From Liriodendron chinense (lineage: Eukaryota; Streptophyta; Magnoliopsida; Magnoliales; Magnoliaceae), in assembly GCA_003013855.2 (NCBI GenBank), contig ML058588.1, positions 310,001-374,000 of the forward strand: DNA of 64,000 nt, given 5' to 3'. Shown one piece after another: positions 21,383-34,360 of the stretch (positions within the stretch are counted from its first letter, which is position 1; each line of letters starts with the position of its first letter). The position numbers and the translations under genes were made by a program. Below the pieces are notes generated by a model, which had not been told where the DNA came from, ran no database searches, and saw only the letters and a program-made list of their open reading frames with translations.

Positions 21383-21691
21383 ATGCGATCATCTCCATCA
21401 GAAGCTCTCTCTCACGGGCTTCTCTCCTCCATCCGTATCTATCTTCCAACCAACGCCACCTCCGCCATCCGATCAGACGCATCCAACGGCTCATCTCTTG
21501 CCACGTACCCTCTTCCTTTCTTTCCTTTCCAGTCCCTTCCCCGATCGCACCTTTTCTATCTCGATAATGTGGGCAACTGCATCCCACCATCGGCGCCATT
21601 AGATAAAAACCGTCGGATCATTTACAGCGATGGATCGATCGGCGGTGACGATCGGTCCGGGGATGGACATGCCGATAATGCACGACGGTGA
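21383..21691 (+). other. Possible upstream ORF overlapping the SnRK2 start
   Basis: If transcription starts near 21320, the first AUG is at 21383. It opens 102 codons in another frame and ends at 21691, 62 bases past the kinase start. Its context is weak (T at -3, C at +4). A second tiny upstream ORF lies at 21567-21602 (11 codons plus stop). The kinase AUG itself has a strong context (G at -3, G at +4). The peptide has no recognisable similarity, so any role would be in translational control. Confidence 0.35.
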
Positions 21692-24600
21692 TCGGTACGA
21701 GCTCGTGAGAGACATCGGGTCGGGGAACTTCGGCGTTGCCCGGCTGATGAGGGATAAGCAGACCAAGGAGCTCGTCGCCGTGAAATACATCGAGAGGGGT
21801 GAGAAGGTAATTTTCAGTGGATTCCGTGGGCTTTCTCTTTTCGCGTTCTTGAAATGGTGTTTTTTTTTTTTTTTTTGTTTTGGTTATGGGTTGAAAATCA
21901 GTAAGTTGGTGTTTGAATTAATGAGTTTTGAGTGATTTTTGGAGCATTTTTATGATTTTTGGAACTTTTTTTCTTGAATTTTTGGAGTCTTGGTGTTGTT
22001 GGTCGACAGTGTGCAGCTGTGGAATTTGGTGTTGAATTAGAAAGCTGTTAATGGGAGTTGTGCGTCTGGATTTACGCAGCATGATGGCTGGGCATTGAGT
22101 CATTGCCGTACATTGGGTGGGCCCCACTATGTATAGTGCTGTGTCCCGGAGATCAGACTGCCATGGTTACCATGTGGGCTGGTTTTGTTTGAAAAGGAGA
22201 TGTGCTTGTGTTGCGACATGAGGGGGGGGGGGGGGGGATCCTGAATTTTGGCTGGGAGCACATACATGGTGAGGCCCGCCCGATGGACGTGCTTGATCTT
22301 TCTCACTTGCACCATGTTAGCACATTCCTTTCGGAGGGTTTGGATGCATGAGTCCTGTTTGAATTTCTCACTGAATTATGAAGATGGGTGTAGAACCAGA
22401 ATTTTTGTTTTTTTTTTTTTTAATTATTATTTTTTTTCCCGTGTTATTTGGAAATGGTTATGTTAAGGATGTGGAATTTTTGCTTATTTTGGTAGCTTGG
22501 AAATGCTGCTGTTGTGGTCTGGATTAAACTGATATCTGTAGAGGAGCTTTGTGGTTTATTGTGATGAACTGACATTGTTTCATTGCCATTCATCACTGTA
22601 CATATGGCTGTATGATCGAGTGAAGCAGGACCGCCCATCTGGTTGGCCTCACCATGTTAAGCCCACAATACAAAAATGGAAATGATTGGACGATCCTAGC
22701 CTTCAAGTTAGAAGATCTTCCCCCTTTAAAATTGGACCATTGATTGTTTTCTATTTTCATTTTTCGTTTGAGGCCATGGACTGGAAACTGACATTGCCTT
22801 ATTGGTGTGGTTTTCTACTTTTGCCATCTATGGAGTTGTGTTGATCAATCATGGCCACACATATGGTGGAGGGGTGATGAACCAGGACTAGTCCATCACC
22901 TGATGAGAAGAGTTTGCCAGATTTCGATAACTGTAAACTATGGTTTTTCTTCACCGTGCCGACCTTGATTTTGGATCCCATTGAGCAAATTGGACACAAG
23001 ACCGTTACATCAGAAAGGAATGCGATGTGCTGATGTCCTATTCCTTTAGCTATGTGAGTTGACGGAACATAGTTTTAGTTAAAGAGATCCAGACCATATT
23101 TTAGTGATGGGCAACTGATGAAAATTTCAACAACCTTCTAAAAGAACAGAAAAAAAAAAAAAAAACCAGTTGTTGGGGATTTGGGTATTTTTTTCCCAAC
23201 CAGCAACCAACTAAAACTTCATTAATGAAAGAAACTCAGAGACGCAGTGTTTCACAATGGTACAAGAGACCTGAGAGGTCTAGCAATTCAAACTCTTAAA
23301 ACCAGTGAGTCTTTCTTGCTAGAGATAATAGTAACAAGTAACAAGATTTTGTTTGCATATGGGGTAAAGCAGCAACAGAAACAACTGCTATTATGTGGAT
23401 TTATTGTATTATTTCTTGTCTCCTCATTCTGCTAATCTTTGCTACAGATAGATGAAAACGTACAACGAGAAATTATCAACCACAGGTCATTAAGGCACCC
23501 CAACATTGTTAGATTCAAAGAGGTTTGTTTAGTGAAAAGTTTTCTTTGTTGTATCTGTTTAAATTGAAATGCTGTCAGTCAATATCTTACATCTCTGCTA
23601 AAATTCATTTTTAGGTTATATTGACACCGACCCATCTGGCCATTGTGATGGAATATGCGTCTGGTGGAGAGGTGTTCGAGCGTATATGCAATGCAGGCCG
23701 CTTCAGTGAGGACGAGGTTGTCAATCTGATCCATCGATCATCTACCCCTTTGCATCCGTGTTGTTTTAATATCATGTTGTCCTCCTGCAGGCCCGCTTCT
23801 TCTTCCAACAACTTATATCAGGAGTCAGCTATTGCCACTCAATGGTATGTAGAAGAGCACCTGTTTTCAAATGTCATTTCTGGTCTGTATTTGGGATATC
23901 ATCCAGGTCACTAAATCAGCCTACCTATGCTGTATTTTATAATGAAGCAAGTTTGCCATCGCGATCTAAAGCTGGAAAACACCCTATTGGATGGAAGTCC
24001 TGCTCCTCGTTTGAAGATATGTGATTTTGGGTACTCCAAGGTAATTGTTGTCTTTTGCATTATTTTCCATTTGGGTGGTCATAATATGCTTGTTGGATTT
24101 TCAGAGTTTATAAGCATCTGGTCCTGTGCATCTTTGTGAATGCCTATTTGCTCATGTAATCCCCCCCCCACAAAAAAAAAGGCTCATCTAATACTCCTAC
24201 CCCAATCAAACATGAACAAAAATACATCATGCGGTAGGGTTTTGGAGCTGGTTTGGACTTGAGAGGTTTTGCTCATATTGCCTCTTGCTTCGAAAATTCG
24301 AATAACAATCTCAAAATAGAAGATCTTGTTCTGTTGATTAGGCATAAGTGAAACTTAAAGTCTCTTATTGTCCAGGCTATCTGGCACTGTTGCGAGCGTC
24401 ATCATTTATATTTGTGCAATTCTAACTTCAGTTACTTTTCTCAGTCGTCTGTGCTGCATTCACAACCCAAGTCCACTGTTGGGACTCCTGCCTACATTGC
24501 TCCAGAAGTATTACTCAAGAAGGAATACGATGGCAAGGTAAGATATTTCTTACTGTTGAAAGTTGAAACTTGCATGTGAATAGTTTTACCCACATTTTTC

Positions 24601-27600
24601 TTAGTGTTCCACCCACATACATGGAATTTTTGTGAAGGGAGGAGATTGGTGTGCTTTTGAACTGCCAAGTTGGTATTCATATGGCTTTCGTTTCCTATGT
24701 TTCTTATGCAAATTGTAATAATTTGCTTCTTATTTTCTGGTAAATCATCTTTAACCCTGGTGAAATCTAAGTTGATCGATATCCTGGACAATCACTTCAG
24801 GCTTGTTTCGGTTTCTTGTAGAGGGGTTAAGGAACTGAACTTTTGAAGGAATGAAATTCAATAATCAACTGAGCCTCTTCAATATCGTTTTTACTGATTT
24901 ATGAAAATTAGTGAGCAAAACTTGAAATTAAAGAAAATGCGGTACTAGTGTAGACATTAAAATCTGAATCGATATTAGGTATGTTAGATTGTCAGTATAA
25001 ACTGGTGTAATCTTGAAGAAACCCCAACATCATGGATTATATTCACAAGGATCATGGCAACTACACTGTTGGTGTTGATGCTTGTCGGCTACTCATTGGA
25101 TGAAAACTCAGCTTTGTATGTGCGAGACGCCACTCACGTTTAAGTTGAAAAATACATGTACGTTCATAATTTTAGAAGTTGAGATTTTCTTCCTTGAAGA
25201 TTTATTGTAGGACATGTTTGGATTGGAGAAATCCTTGGTGTGGGATTGGAAATCTCAATCACCATGTATTGGTTATTTCCCAAGGCACAATGCAAGAGTG
25301 GATTCCACTATAATAGGGGTCTCGTTTGGATATCAAGTGAAAATCTCTCATATCCCTCTCGCAATAGTCACTTCATATGTTGTGCTTGAGAGTTTAGATT
25401 GTGGAAAAGACTAATGATTGCTTGGTGTAGTCCACCATTTCCTTGGCTATACAAACAACACAAAAGGTCTCATCAATGGAAAACCTTTTCCATTTCCCTG
25501 GATTTCCATAGCTTTCCTCGTATCCTAACATGCACAAGAAATGGTTCATACCTTGATAGAAATCTTTGTCAAAGAAGGGAATCTTGCCACATATATTTGT
25601 ATTTCCTTATCCACAAGTGTCTATAAACTAAACCTCAAATAATGACAATTTGGTTTCAATGATTAAAACTTAAGGACAAGTTGGAACCGATGATACTGAA
25701 CACGGAAACAGGGATGTTAGGAAATCCAACACTTCATAACATTTAATATTGGAAAATGTGGCCCTATATAATTTTAGTTCATGAATATGAGAGACACGGG
25801 AAATATATCTACATAACCAACTAGAAGCATAGAACTATAAAAATCGCATACAAATGCTGTCAAAATACAAGAAGAAAAGCTAAATTAGTTTCTTCTTTTT
25901 TATTTTGTTCCATACCAAAGTTGTTTCATGCACGCTGAAAACATGTCTGACGCTGGTCTTGGACATAATATTTTCTTTTTTGTAAAAAGTCTTTGTTACA
26001 TAATTTTTTTGTTTGTAAGGTGAAAGATTTATCAGGCAGAGCCGAAAAGAAGAATACAAAGCAAAGAAAGCAAACAAAAATAAAATAAAAGAAAATGCAA
26101 CAACCAGCCTCAAACTGGCCAAAAACCCCAAAGAACAGAAGGACTAAGGAGCCTAATCCCTAAAAAGAACAAGAAGTCTAGAAAACACCCCAACAGATGA
26201 TACCTTAATGTTTCCAAAACATCGGTTGTTCCTCTTAGCCCACATGGCCCATAAGATTGCCATTAGAAGAACCCTCTACTTCCTCCTCCCAAGAATTCCT
26301 CCTCGGGTCCGCGTGCTAGATGCAAAAGAGACCATCCAAAGAGATGGGCATAGCCCACGAAACCCCTATCAAACGAAGGACACTCCACCATACATCCGTT
26401 GAGAAGGGACAATGGTTAAAGAGATTCTCCACTAATTCCTCAGCCTGAAGGCACAACAAACAAATGTTCAGTAAGATCATTCCTTGTTTCCTTAAGTTGT
26501 CGATCGTTAGCGTGCGATTCCTGCTTGTGAGCCACCCAATTGCTGCAACCTTCGGGGGGACACTGTAGAACTAGAGCGAACCCGTATAGCAGCACCTGGT
26601 CGGCGCAAGAGCAACAGATAGGGATCTGTATAACGATCGCACTGAGAATTGACCGGAACTCGCAAGAGGCCAACAAAGGGAATCATTCGAGCTAGACACA
26701 AGGGAATGATCCTATAATCGAGAAAGGAACTGAGTGAGATCCATAATTTCAGAGTCAGAAAGGTTCCTACGAAAGGGGGGAAGCTAGACCCCTCCTACCC
26801 CTTTATTAGAGAAACAATCAGCTACCAAAACATTTGGATTGGGGCTGATAGCTATTAGGGTTGGGAAAGATTCAGAAAGAGAGGGGGATCCACACCGAAG
26901 ATCCAACCAGAAAAGAATCCTGAAGCCATTGCCTAAGGAAAATGATAATCTTTTGTGGACTTTAGGGGCCACCTTAGCTCTACCTTCTAAAGAAATGAAG
27001 CACAATATAGAGAGGAGGATTTAGTCCACCATCCTTGATGAGTTTATTCATATTTAGCAGAGATGACCATCCTCCAAAGATTTCCATTCTCACACCCAAA
27101 TCTCCAAAACCATTTTCCCATAAGGGCCTTATTGACAATCTCCAATCTTTTTATGCCCGCTCCCCCTTCCTTGAAAGGAGTACAAATCTCCATCCAGTTC
27201 AATAATGGAAATTTCCTTGAGGCCTATCCACCTTGCCACAAAAAGTTCCTACGAAGCTTATCAATCTTCAGGATGACAGACTTGGGCAAATGGAATAGAG
27301 ACATGAAATAAATTGGCAAATTTGAAAGGAAGGCCTTTATCAAATTCGATTTGCCACCCAGGGATAAAAGTTGCATTTCTAGGAGGACAATTTCCTTTCT
27401 AATCTTTCAATGATCTTATCCCACAGGTGCAAAGGAGGTTTCCCCATACATAGGGGAAGACCCAGATAAGTAGTGGGAAGACTACCAACCTTATAGCCAA
27501 GAGATTCAGGCAGGGAAGATATTACCTTCGAAGATAATTTGATCCCAAAGAATTCACTCTTCAAAAGATTCACCTTTAAACCTGAGACCACCTCTAAGCA

Positions 27601-30600
27601 GCAAGTGGTCATGCTAAAAAATGTCACCATATTGTCCTTAGCTTCACAAAACAGCAAAGTGTCATCTGGAAATTGAAGGTGACAAATGCGCTAGGGGTTC
27701 CACCTGGAAACCCCTGAAAACCCTGATTCTTGGCCCTTGGACAACATACAATTAAAAGCTTCAGTAACAAGCACAAAAAGAAAAGGGGATAAGGGATCAC
27801 CCTGCCGAAGACCCCTGGATGCCCTAAAGAAGCCAAATGGGGATCCATTTATAAGAATTAAATATCTAGGAAAGGAGACGGTTTCTAATCCAAGCCCTCC
27901 ACTTAACACCAAAACCTAGCCTTTTCATGATGTAGTTTGTGAAAGTTCAGTTCACACGATCATAGGCCTTCTCAAGATCAAGTTTGCGAAGAATTCCCAA
28001 CCTTCTCGCTCTCAAACAGGAATCTAGACACTCATGGGCGATAAGCACACTGTCCAGAATTTGTCTACCTTGAACAAAGGCAAACTGAAAAGGGGAAATG
28101 ATCTTGGGAATAACCAGCCTTAACCTCTGACTGAGGATTTTAGATAGGATTTGTTAAGGGCTACCAATGAGATTGATGGGACGAAAATCTGTAAGGTTTA
28201 GAGTCCCTTCCAGTTTGGGAATTAGGGCTAAGAAAGCGCTCCCTATCTCTGAAGGCAGTCTATTGAATTCAAAGAAATTAGAAACAAAGCTGAGAAGATC
28301 CAGCTTCACTAAATCCCAGAAGGATTGATAGAAACTGATCGGGAATCCATCTGGGCTAGGAGCTCTAACTGTATATTTAATCTCGTCAAGTTCCACGAGT
28401 TTCTCCAAAAGAACAACATCCTCGGAAGGGACAAAACCGAAGGATAATAAATCATCAATATAAGGGAAGGAAATATTATCAGAAAATAGCAAATTATAAT
28501 AGAAGTTGACAATAGAACTGCAAATGGAATCCTTATTCGAGACAAGTATCGTCAATAAGCAAGGAGGAAATAGAATTAGCCCGTGCCCTAGCACTGGCTA
28601 TACCATGGAAAAACTTTGTATTACGATCGCCTTGTTTAAGCTTGATAGCTTGGGATCACTGGTACCATTTTGTTTCCTCCTCTTTCAGTGTAGAACAATA
28701 ATCAGCATACAACTTAGCTCTAGAGGCTATCTCCTTAGATAATTGATCCCCTTCCTCTTTAACATCCAACTCTTGAATAGCAGAAAGCAAAGAAGACATT
28801 TCCGCTTCTCTCTGACCAAAGACCTCATGATGCCAAACCATCAGCTTATACTTCAGCATTTGAAGCTTTTTGAAAAGTCTAAAACCTGGGAAATCATCAA
28901 TATCAAAAGAAGCCCACTAATCTGACACTAGAGAACTAAAGCCTTCCATTTCCAACCAAGCTAATTCAAACCTAAAAGGTTTAGGCCCCCCAATTTATTT
29001 CGTTACTATTTAGAAGAACTGGGCAATGATCAGAGATAGACTTGGGCATACCTTTTTGGTGAGCAAATGGAAATTGGTGGATCCAATCGGGAGAAACTAA
29101 AAATCTATCAAGAAGGGATATTGCCAAAGAAGACCAACCGTTAGACCCTAGATCGACAAATAACCCCCCAGGTTTTGGATATGGTCATACTTCCTACAAT
29201 ATGTCTAGGTAGAATAAATCGGTGCTGATTCCACTAACCTACAATTAACTTAAATAATTGTTGCATAAGAATAGTAATAATGAATAACATTTTGATCTTT
29301 CAAAAAAAAAAAAGGGCTAACACTCTGCTAACTGTACATATTTTGTTTTTGTATTTGTACTCTGATGTAGAATATACATTTCATGCATGCCAAATAAACA
29401 AATCATCTTTGGCATAAGGCATAACAATACGATATCCTAATTATACAAGTGCTAAAAGAATCGAATATCATTTTCAGACTAGCATATCTAAGGGGTTCTT
29501 GCTTCCCATGTCACTAGTGGCATTGCCTGCCAGCTACAACATTCAACAATTACCATGGAAAACTTTTTTTTCCCTAGCTTGTTCCCATAGTAGCCCACCT
29601 CATTTTGATTGATAAGCTATGTCCTATGCAGTTCTTTTCTTTTCTTTTCCTTTTCCTTTTCCCTTTTATATCCGCACTTCATGAAAATCTGTTCGGGTAG
29701 ATGGTCTACCAATTATTGTTGTTACGCAAGCCTATGGGGTCGCTTCTGTAACTGGATAACCAGCACTGAAAACCGTTGCCATCTCATTCTTCAACAGGCA
29801 CGCGGTCAGTTATAGTAATTTTTTTTTTTTAATTAGAGGCCGTGAAATTTTTTCATTGTTGTTTTCCAACCACAAATTTTCTTACTTCTGTAAGTCTTAG
29901 AGTAAGTGTAAATTTCAAAATTTCCCATCGTCATCGTCATCATCATCATCATCATAGCCTTTTTCATAGATATTGGGGCCGGCTTTATGAATCCTGTTTC
30001 CCCGAATCAATACTATTTAAGCCCCATTCCCAGTAAGTGAATAGGCTAGCCTTCATATCCATTCATCACCTCGATCCAAGTCCTTCTAGTTCTTCCTCCC
30101 AGCCATGTTGTGGCCCTTCAACCCTAATCAGTGTTCCCCTCCTCACCGGAGCTGTCCAGAAGCACATTACCAAACCATCTCAATATGCTCTCTATCACTA
30201 GCATCTTTTCTATTTCTTACTTCTTTCCCAATTTCGCTATGTTGACTCCTCACTAGCTGTCTTTACTGCTTTAACTCAGATTGCAGATGTGTGGTCATGT
30301 GGAGTAACCCTTTATGTCATGCTAGTTGGCGCATACCCTTTCGAGGATCCCGACGAGCCGAAGAACTTTAGGAAGACAATACAGGTTATCACCTTGTTCT
30401 TTTCTTTTTAATACAGTGAATGGAATGTCATGCGTTAATCAGTTCTAAGGCATTCCTTGCTTCTTGCAGCGTATTTTGAGCGTGCAGTACTCAATCCCAG
30501 ATTATGTTCACATATCTCCTGAATGCCGGCACCTGATCTCAAGGATCTTTGTTGCCAATCCCACGATGGTTAGTGGTCTATATTTTGAAGGGCCTGAATT

Positions 30601-31609
30601 TGCTCTTGATAATCATCTGTTCAGGTTATTTGTTTTGCACAGGTAGGGCCTGTGGGTTGGTAATCCAGACTGTTTGTCTGATGCATCCCCGCAGTGGGTT
30701 CCCGTGCACCGAAAAATCTTCCAGACGGAAAAATTTTCTAACCCTTCATTTTGGAATGTCACGGCCCACATTCAACTAAAAAAAGAAACACGATTCTGTT
30801 TTTTTTTTTTTTTTTCCTTGGTTTTTGGCATTGGCTATCCATGGTGAGGCCCATTGTATCCACTCTTTTGATCACTTAACCATGGACCCTCGTATTTGTT
30901 TGAACCAGCAGTCATACAGTCGGGGCCCAAGATTTCACTTATCTAAGTTGTTCATCTGGTGGACCCCATTATGGGCAGGTCATAGCCCTGGATCTCCTCT
31001 ATCGGACTATCCCACCCGACATATTGGTTGCTTGTAAAAGCAATAATGGCCAAAGGTCCACATTTACTAGGGCATTGATCGGATGGTTAGCATTGCCCGA
31101 GGGGGAGATGTTTGGGTTATTATATCCTATCAAAGTCAGTGCCCGCCCCACAAGCTATGAGGAACAGTTTGTATGATTAGTGTTTGCATTTTCTTCTGGG
31201 ATTGATGGTGATGACTTTTCTGGTTAGTGAAGTGCAGAGAAATCTATTTTTACGTTGAGAGCTTCTTTTTCATTTTTTGGTTTCTAGTCTCAGGCTCTCA
31301 GCTTTAGATATTTTGACTGAATTACAGAGAATAACCATTCCCGAAATCCAGAATCATGAGTGGTTTCTAAAGAATCTTCCTGCGGATCTCATGGATGACA
31401 ACACAAGCCAGTATGACGAGCCCGATCAACCCATGCAGAGCATCGATGAAATCATGAAGATCATAGCGGAAGCCACCATACCTGCGGCCGGGACACATGG
31501 CATCAACCAGTACATAACAGGCAGTCTCGACTTTGACGACGACATGGATCTGGAGACCGATCCCGACATTGATGTCGACAGCAGCGGGGAGATTGTCTAT
31601 GCGATGTGA
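21630..31609 (+). CDS. SnRK2 subclass III Ser/Thr protein kinase (OST1/SnRK2.6, SnRK2.2/2.3 type), complete, 9 exons
   Basis: Exons: 21630-21806, 23448-23522, 23615-23716, 23791-23844, 23948-24040, 24445-24537, 30280-30384, 30470-30568 and 31328-31609 (stop TGA). All are bounded by AG/GT and all are in phase 0. The protein is 359 aa; Arabidopsis OST1 is about 362. Seen: glycine-rich loop IGSGNFGVA (29-37), VAVK lysine K52, HRDLKLEN (140-147, catalytic D142), DFG (162-164), activation loop with serines S173 and S177 in the positions phosphorylated in OST1, and APE (186-188). The C-terminus has the SnRK2 box around 'DQPMQSIDEIMKII' and an Asp-rich ABA box ending DVDSSGEIVYAM, which marks subclass III. 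Family knowledge: these kinases are held off by clade A PP2C phosphatases and released by ABA receptors, then phosphorylate bZIP factors and guard-cell channels. No frameshift or missing catalytic residue. Intron 6 (5.7 kb) holds an antisense LINE. Confidence 0.96.
21807..23447. other. SnRK2 intron 1
   Basis: It is 1,641 bp with donor GTAATT and acceptor GCTACAG. It holds poly-T stretches, a G16 run (22222-22237) and a few GTGGGCCCCAC-type words (22117-22132). No additional exon is needed, because the reading phase closes from exon 1 to exon 2. Confidence 0.85.
27379..27912 (-). pseudogene. LINE reverse transcriptase fragment (catalytic part)
   Basis: Two overlapping frames (27691-27912 and 27379-27657) encode 'FFRASRGLRQGDPLSPFLFV' and, after a frame change, the PDD catalytic motif region and 'LKVNLLKSEFFG'. 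The frame change between them and the altered FADD box show it is no longer functional. Confidence 0.8.
28154..28594 (-). pseudogene. LINE reverse transcriptase fragment (N-terminal part)
   Basis: This is a 146-aa open piece of the LINE ORF2 covering the region before and at the start of the reverse transcriptase, with 'PIPDGF'-like text (here APSPDGFPISFYQSFWDLVK) and 'LALIPKL...DFRPINLI'. It is interrupted from the rest of the polymerase by stops downstream, so it is a dead fragment rather than a gene. Confidence 0.8.
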
Positions 31610-32059
31610 TCACCTTTGCAATTGGCATTTGGTAAGGCCAAGCTTTCAGGAAAATCTGTTACTCATGTTGGGCTGAAGTGGTGGAGCGTCCCGGCTGTGG
31701 GCCCCAATATAAGCGATGGACGATCAGGGAGTAAGTGGGTCCCAGTCGATTCGCTGCCACTGATTGCTGTCTGGCGATCGGAGTTTGGTATGTGTCCATA
31801 AAAAGCATATAGCTTGACCCTGTCTGTGTATGTATGGAAGTTGCTTGCAAAGGGGGGGATTTGAGGACATGGAAATGTGCTTGTTTTCTGAAAGGTTGGT
31901 GAATTTCCCCCTTCACCCACTCTCTGTTTTTGCTTGATGTTTTTGTATTGATGTTGTGCTCTTGTTTGTACTTCTACCTTCTTCTCCTAGGGTTGCATGA
32001 TAGGTCCTATTTCACTTTGATGGTTGTTGTACTGATATTGCATTTTTTTCTTTCTTTCT
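31610..32059 (+). other. Probable SnRK2 3' UTR and downstream region
   Basis: T- and TG-rich text follows the stop codon (for example 'TGTTTTTGTATTGATGTTG' near 31937). No canonical AATAAA was found, so the cleavage site cannot be placed. A TTTC microsatellite lies at 32047-32066. Confidence 0.4.
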
Positions 32060-33134
32060 TTCTTTTGTAAAGCCTGCTGGTTGGTTATTTCACTCTCGAA
32101 ATGCGGTTGTCAGACTCTTGTTTCGGGAACGTTTGGATGCGTTAGTGAATTGGATTGCGGTAATGAATCCACTACAGCAGAATCAACCAGACTTCAGGTT
32201 TAGCATTCATTTTGGGCATGTAGTACCAGACCCATGTACGGCTGTCAAATATTCTTAGGGATTTTCAAAATCTTGCTTTATTTGTGTGGAAATTTGATCA
32301 AATGATATTTATTGAGAGATTTTTAAGTCTAGGCAGTTTTTTAATTTTTGTGATTTTATTACGAAATTATTGTGATTTTAATGTATTTATAACTAAGTGG
32401 CTGAGTTTCCTGTTTGCAGTGAACATGGGACTTCTTGTTTAGTAATCTGTGCATTTGGGGCCTGTAATTAGTCTGTCTAAGCCATTGATCTGATGTCTCT
32501 CATCATGGATGAACCTTGACCAAAAAATCTCCCACACTGGAAGATCCTAACCAGCAAATGATTGACTCTTGGTGTATTTCTTCTCAACTGTCTACTTACA
32601 TGCCAATGGACCAGAGATCACTTCTTTTTGGCATGGTTCATCTATGATAAGGTCATGGGATCAATTGATTGGATAAACCAATTATGGGCCCCACATGCAT
32701 AAATTAGGTACCAAATGGGGAAGTTACCTGTTCATAAAGAACCAAGAACTCCATCTATGTAAATCTAGTTTCAAAATTTTTTAAAAATTTATTATTTTAT
32801 TTTCAGTGAGATAATTATATTGTTTGGATTCATATTGGAAGTTCTGACATAAGTTTTATGCTAGCTGCCAACTTGATGCTACCGTCCGTTATTTTTAGAG
32901 AGAGATGCTCTCATAACATCATGAAAAAATTGTCCAAAATTGGAACTTTCCTTGGAAATATCAGGCCAAGAGGGATTAACTGAAATTGATATTTGTTGCT
33001 TAGTGTTGAAACAGAGTCTACCTACCTACCTACTCATCCACAACACGTGTGCACTTGATCCCAAAATCTCAGTGTTGAAACAGAGCCTATCTAACACAGT
33101 CATGGAGCTAGACCATGCATGTACATACGGCCCA
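32060..33134. other. Intergenic stretch
   Basis: No gene, RNA or structured repeat was recognised. A short direct repeat 'AGTGTTGAAACAGAG' occurs at about 33002 and 33070, just before the tandem array. Confidence 0.5.
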
Positions 33135-33490
33135 GGGACTTTGAACTGCAAGGGCTGATGGCAAAACCAGAGCAGAGGTGGAAACCGATGCCGAAAACAA
33201 CCTCACTAGATAACTCACAGGGCAATAAAACCCTAACCTGACATGTTCATACTAGACTTTGAATTGCTAGGGCTGATTGCAAAACAGAGCAGAGGTGGAA
33301 ACTGATGCCGGAAACAAACTCACTAGATAACTCACAGGGCAATAAAACCCTAACCTGACATGTTCATACTAGACTTTGAACTGCTGGGGCTGATGGCAAA
33401 ACCAGAGCAGAGGTGGAAACCGATGCCGGAAACAACCTCATTAAACAACTCACAGGGCGATAAAACCCTAACCTGACATATTCATACTAA
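33135..33490. repeat. 117-bp tandem repeat, three copies
   Basis: Three units start near 33141, 33259 and 33376 (periods 118 and 117). Each contains 'GAGCAGAGGTGGAAAC', 'AACTCACAGGGC' and 'AAAACCCTAACCTGACAT'. Unit similarity is high, with a handful of substitutions. Confidence 0.9.
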
Positions 33491-34360
33491 CCTGGTAAAA
33501 TCTGATCTGCATCTGTTCAGAATTTTGATCTCGCTAGACCTGGTTCCAGTCTTTAAGGTTGACATGAGAACCACGTAAAGGCAAGATACTGAGTTTGCAC
33601 ACTTTCCGTTGTGAATCAGTTTCAACACCGATGTGCCATAGAATTAATTTTGGGTGTCTTGGCATCTCTCTCAAATTTGTCATGCGACAATTAGATGTGC
33701 CTCTTCTCGCTTGAGTTACTCACTATGTTTTAATGAAAAAGTATCATGTGTGCTTGTTAGATGTAGAGTTTGCAATGAAAATTAAAGATTTCTCTCGATA
33801 CAATGACATTTTGTCCTTTTCATCACAGGGCTACACCTCTGACCTGTGATTGTGGTGCGTTTTTATTGGGCCATGTTAAGATTACAAGGAAATTGGGATA
33901 ATTTTGATTACATGTAATGCACATCTTCACACTTCTAGGAAAAAGAGGTCTTTAGTATTAATTTGAACTATGCCAAAATGGAAAGTGGTTTAAGTCTCCA
34001 CCCATTGGAGGTTAGAATGATGCAACCATCATGATTTTAGAACTATGTATCAGCTGTGGTAGGGCCCACCATTTGGACAGGTTGCATGGAGGTACATGCA
34101 GGCCATGTGCAAAGTAGATTTGCATGAGGGTAGTTTTATCTTGATATTAATTTGAACTTATTAAAAATGACTTCTCTACTTTAAGAGTCGCTGAATATGC
34201 AATGATGTATAGATTGGATGCCACACAATTAAGGTTCTACATAGCCTTTGTCGCACGGGTCCCTTAGTAGAGAGACACCAGGGCACACTGCTCCGTAATT
34301 GAAATGACAAAAAATGCCATAGGTTGAAGTGCCATGTACATTTCAATTGAATTTCATTTT
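33491..34360. other. Intergenic stretch
   Basis: Nothing recognised. It is AT-rich with no conserved frame. Confidence 0.45.

Larger units (their letters stand above)
26003..29180 (-). mobile_element. L1-type LINE, 5'-truncated and inactive, antisense in SnRK2 intron 6
   Basis: Read on the minus strand from 29180 down. It opens with the end of an endonuclease domain ('SLLDRFLVSPDWIHQF', then KSISDHCPV near 29025). A reverse transcriptase follows: 'ALIPKLEGTLNLTDFRPINL' near 28190, 'GLRQGDPLSPFLFVLVTEAF' near 27790 and the catalytic pair in 'LQFPDDTLLFC' near 27660, where the usual A of FADD is P. Then comes 'SLPTTYLGLPLCMGKPP' near 27470 and a C-terminal zinc-finger-like part ending 'AILWAMWAKRNNRCFG' near 26215. 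The plus-strand T run at 26004-26010 would be the poly(A) tail. Stops and frame changes break it into pieces, and the N-terminal part of the endonuclease and all of ORF1 are missing. Confidence 0.85.

Noticed and set aside
21254..21691. 145-aa plus-strand frame before the SnRK2 gene
   Set aside because: It begins inside the MITE upstream of the probable transcript start and overlaps exon 1 in another frame. Only its downstream part is kept, as a possible upstream ORF.
27063..27311. Plus-strand frames within the LINE region
   Set aside because: They are reverse-strand shadows of the LINE, whose coding sense is minus.
33135..33490. Possible snoRNA or other RNA gene cluster in the 117-bp repeat
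   Set aside because: No C/D or H/ACA boxes in the right arrangement were seen. Treated as a plain tandem repeat.
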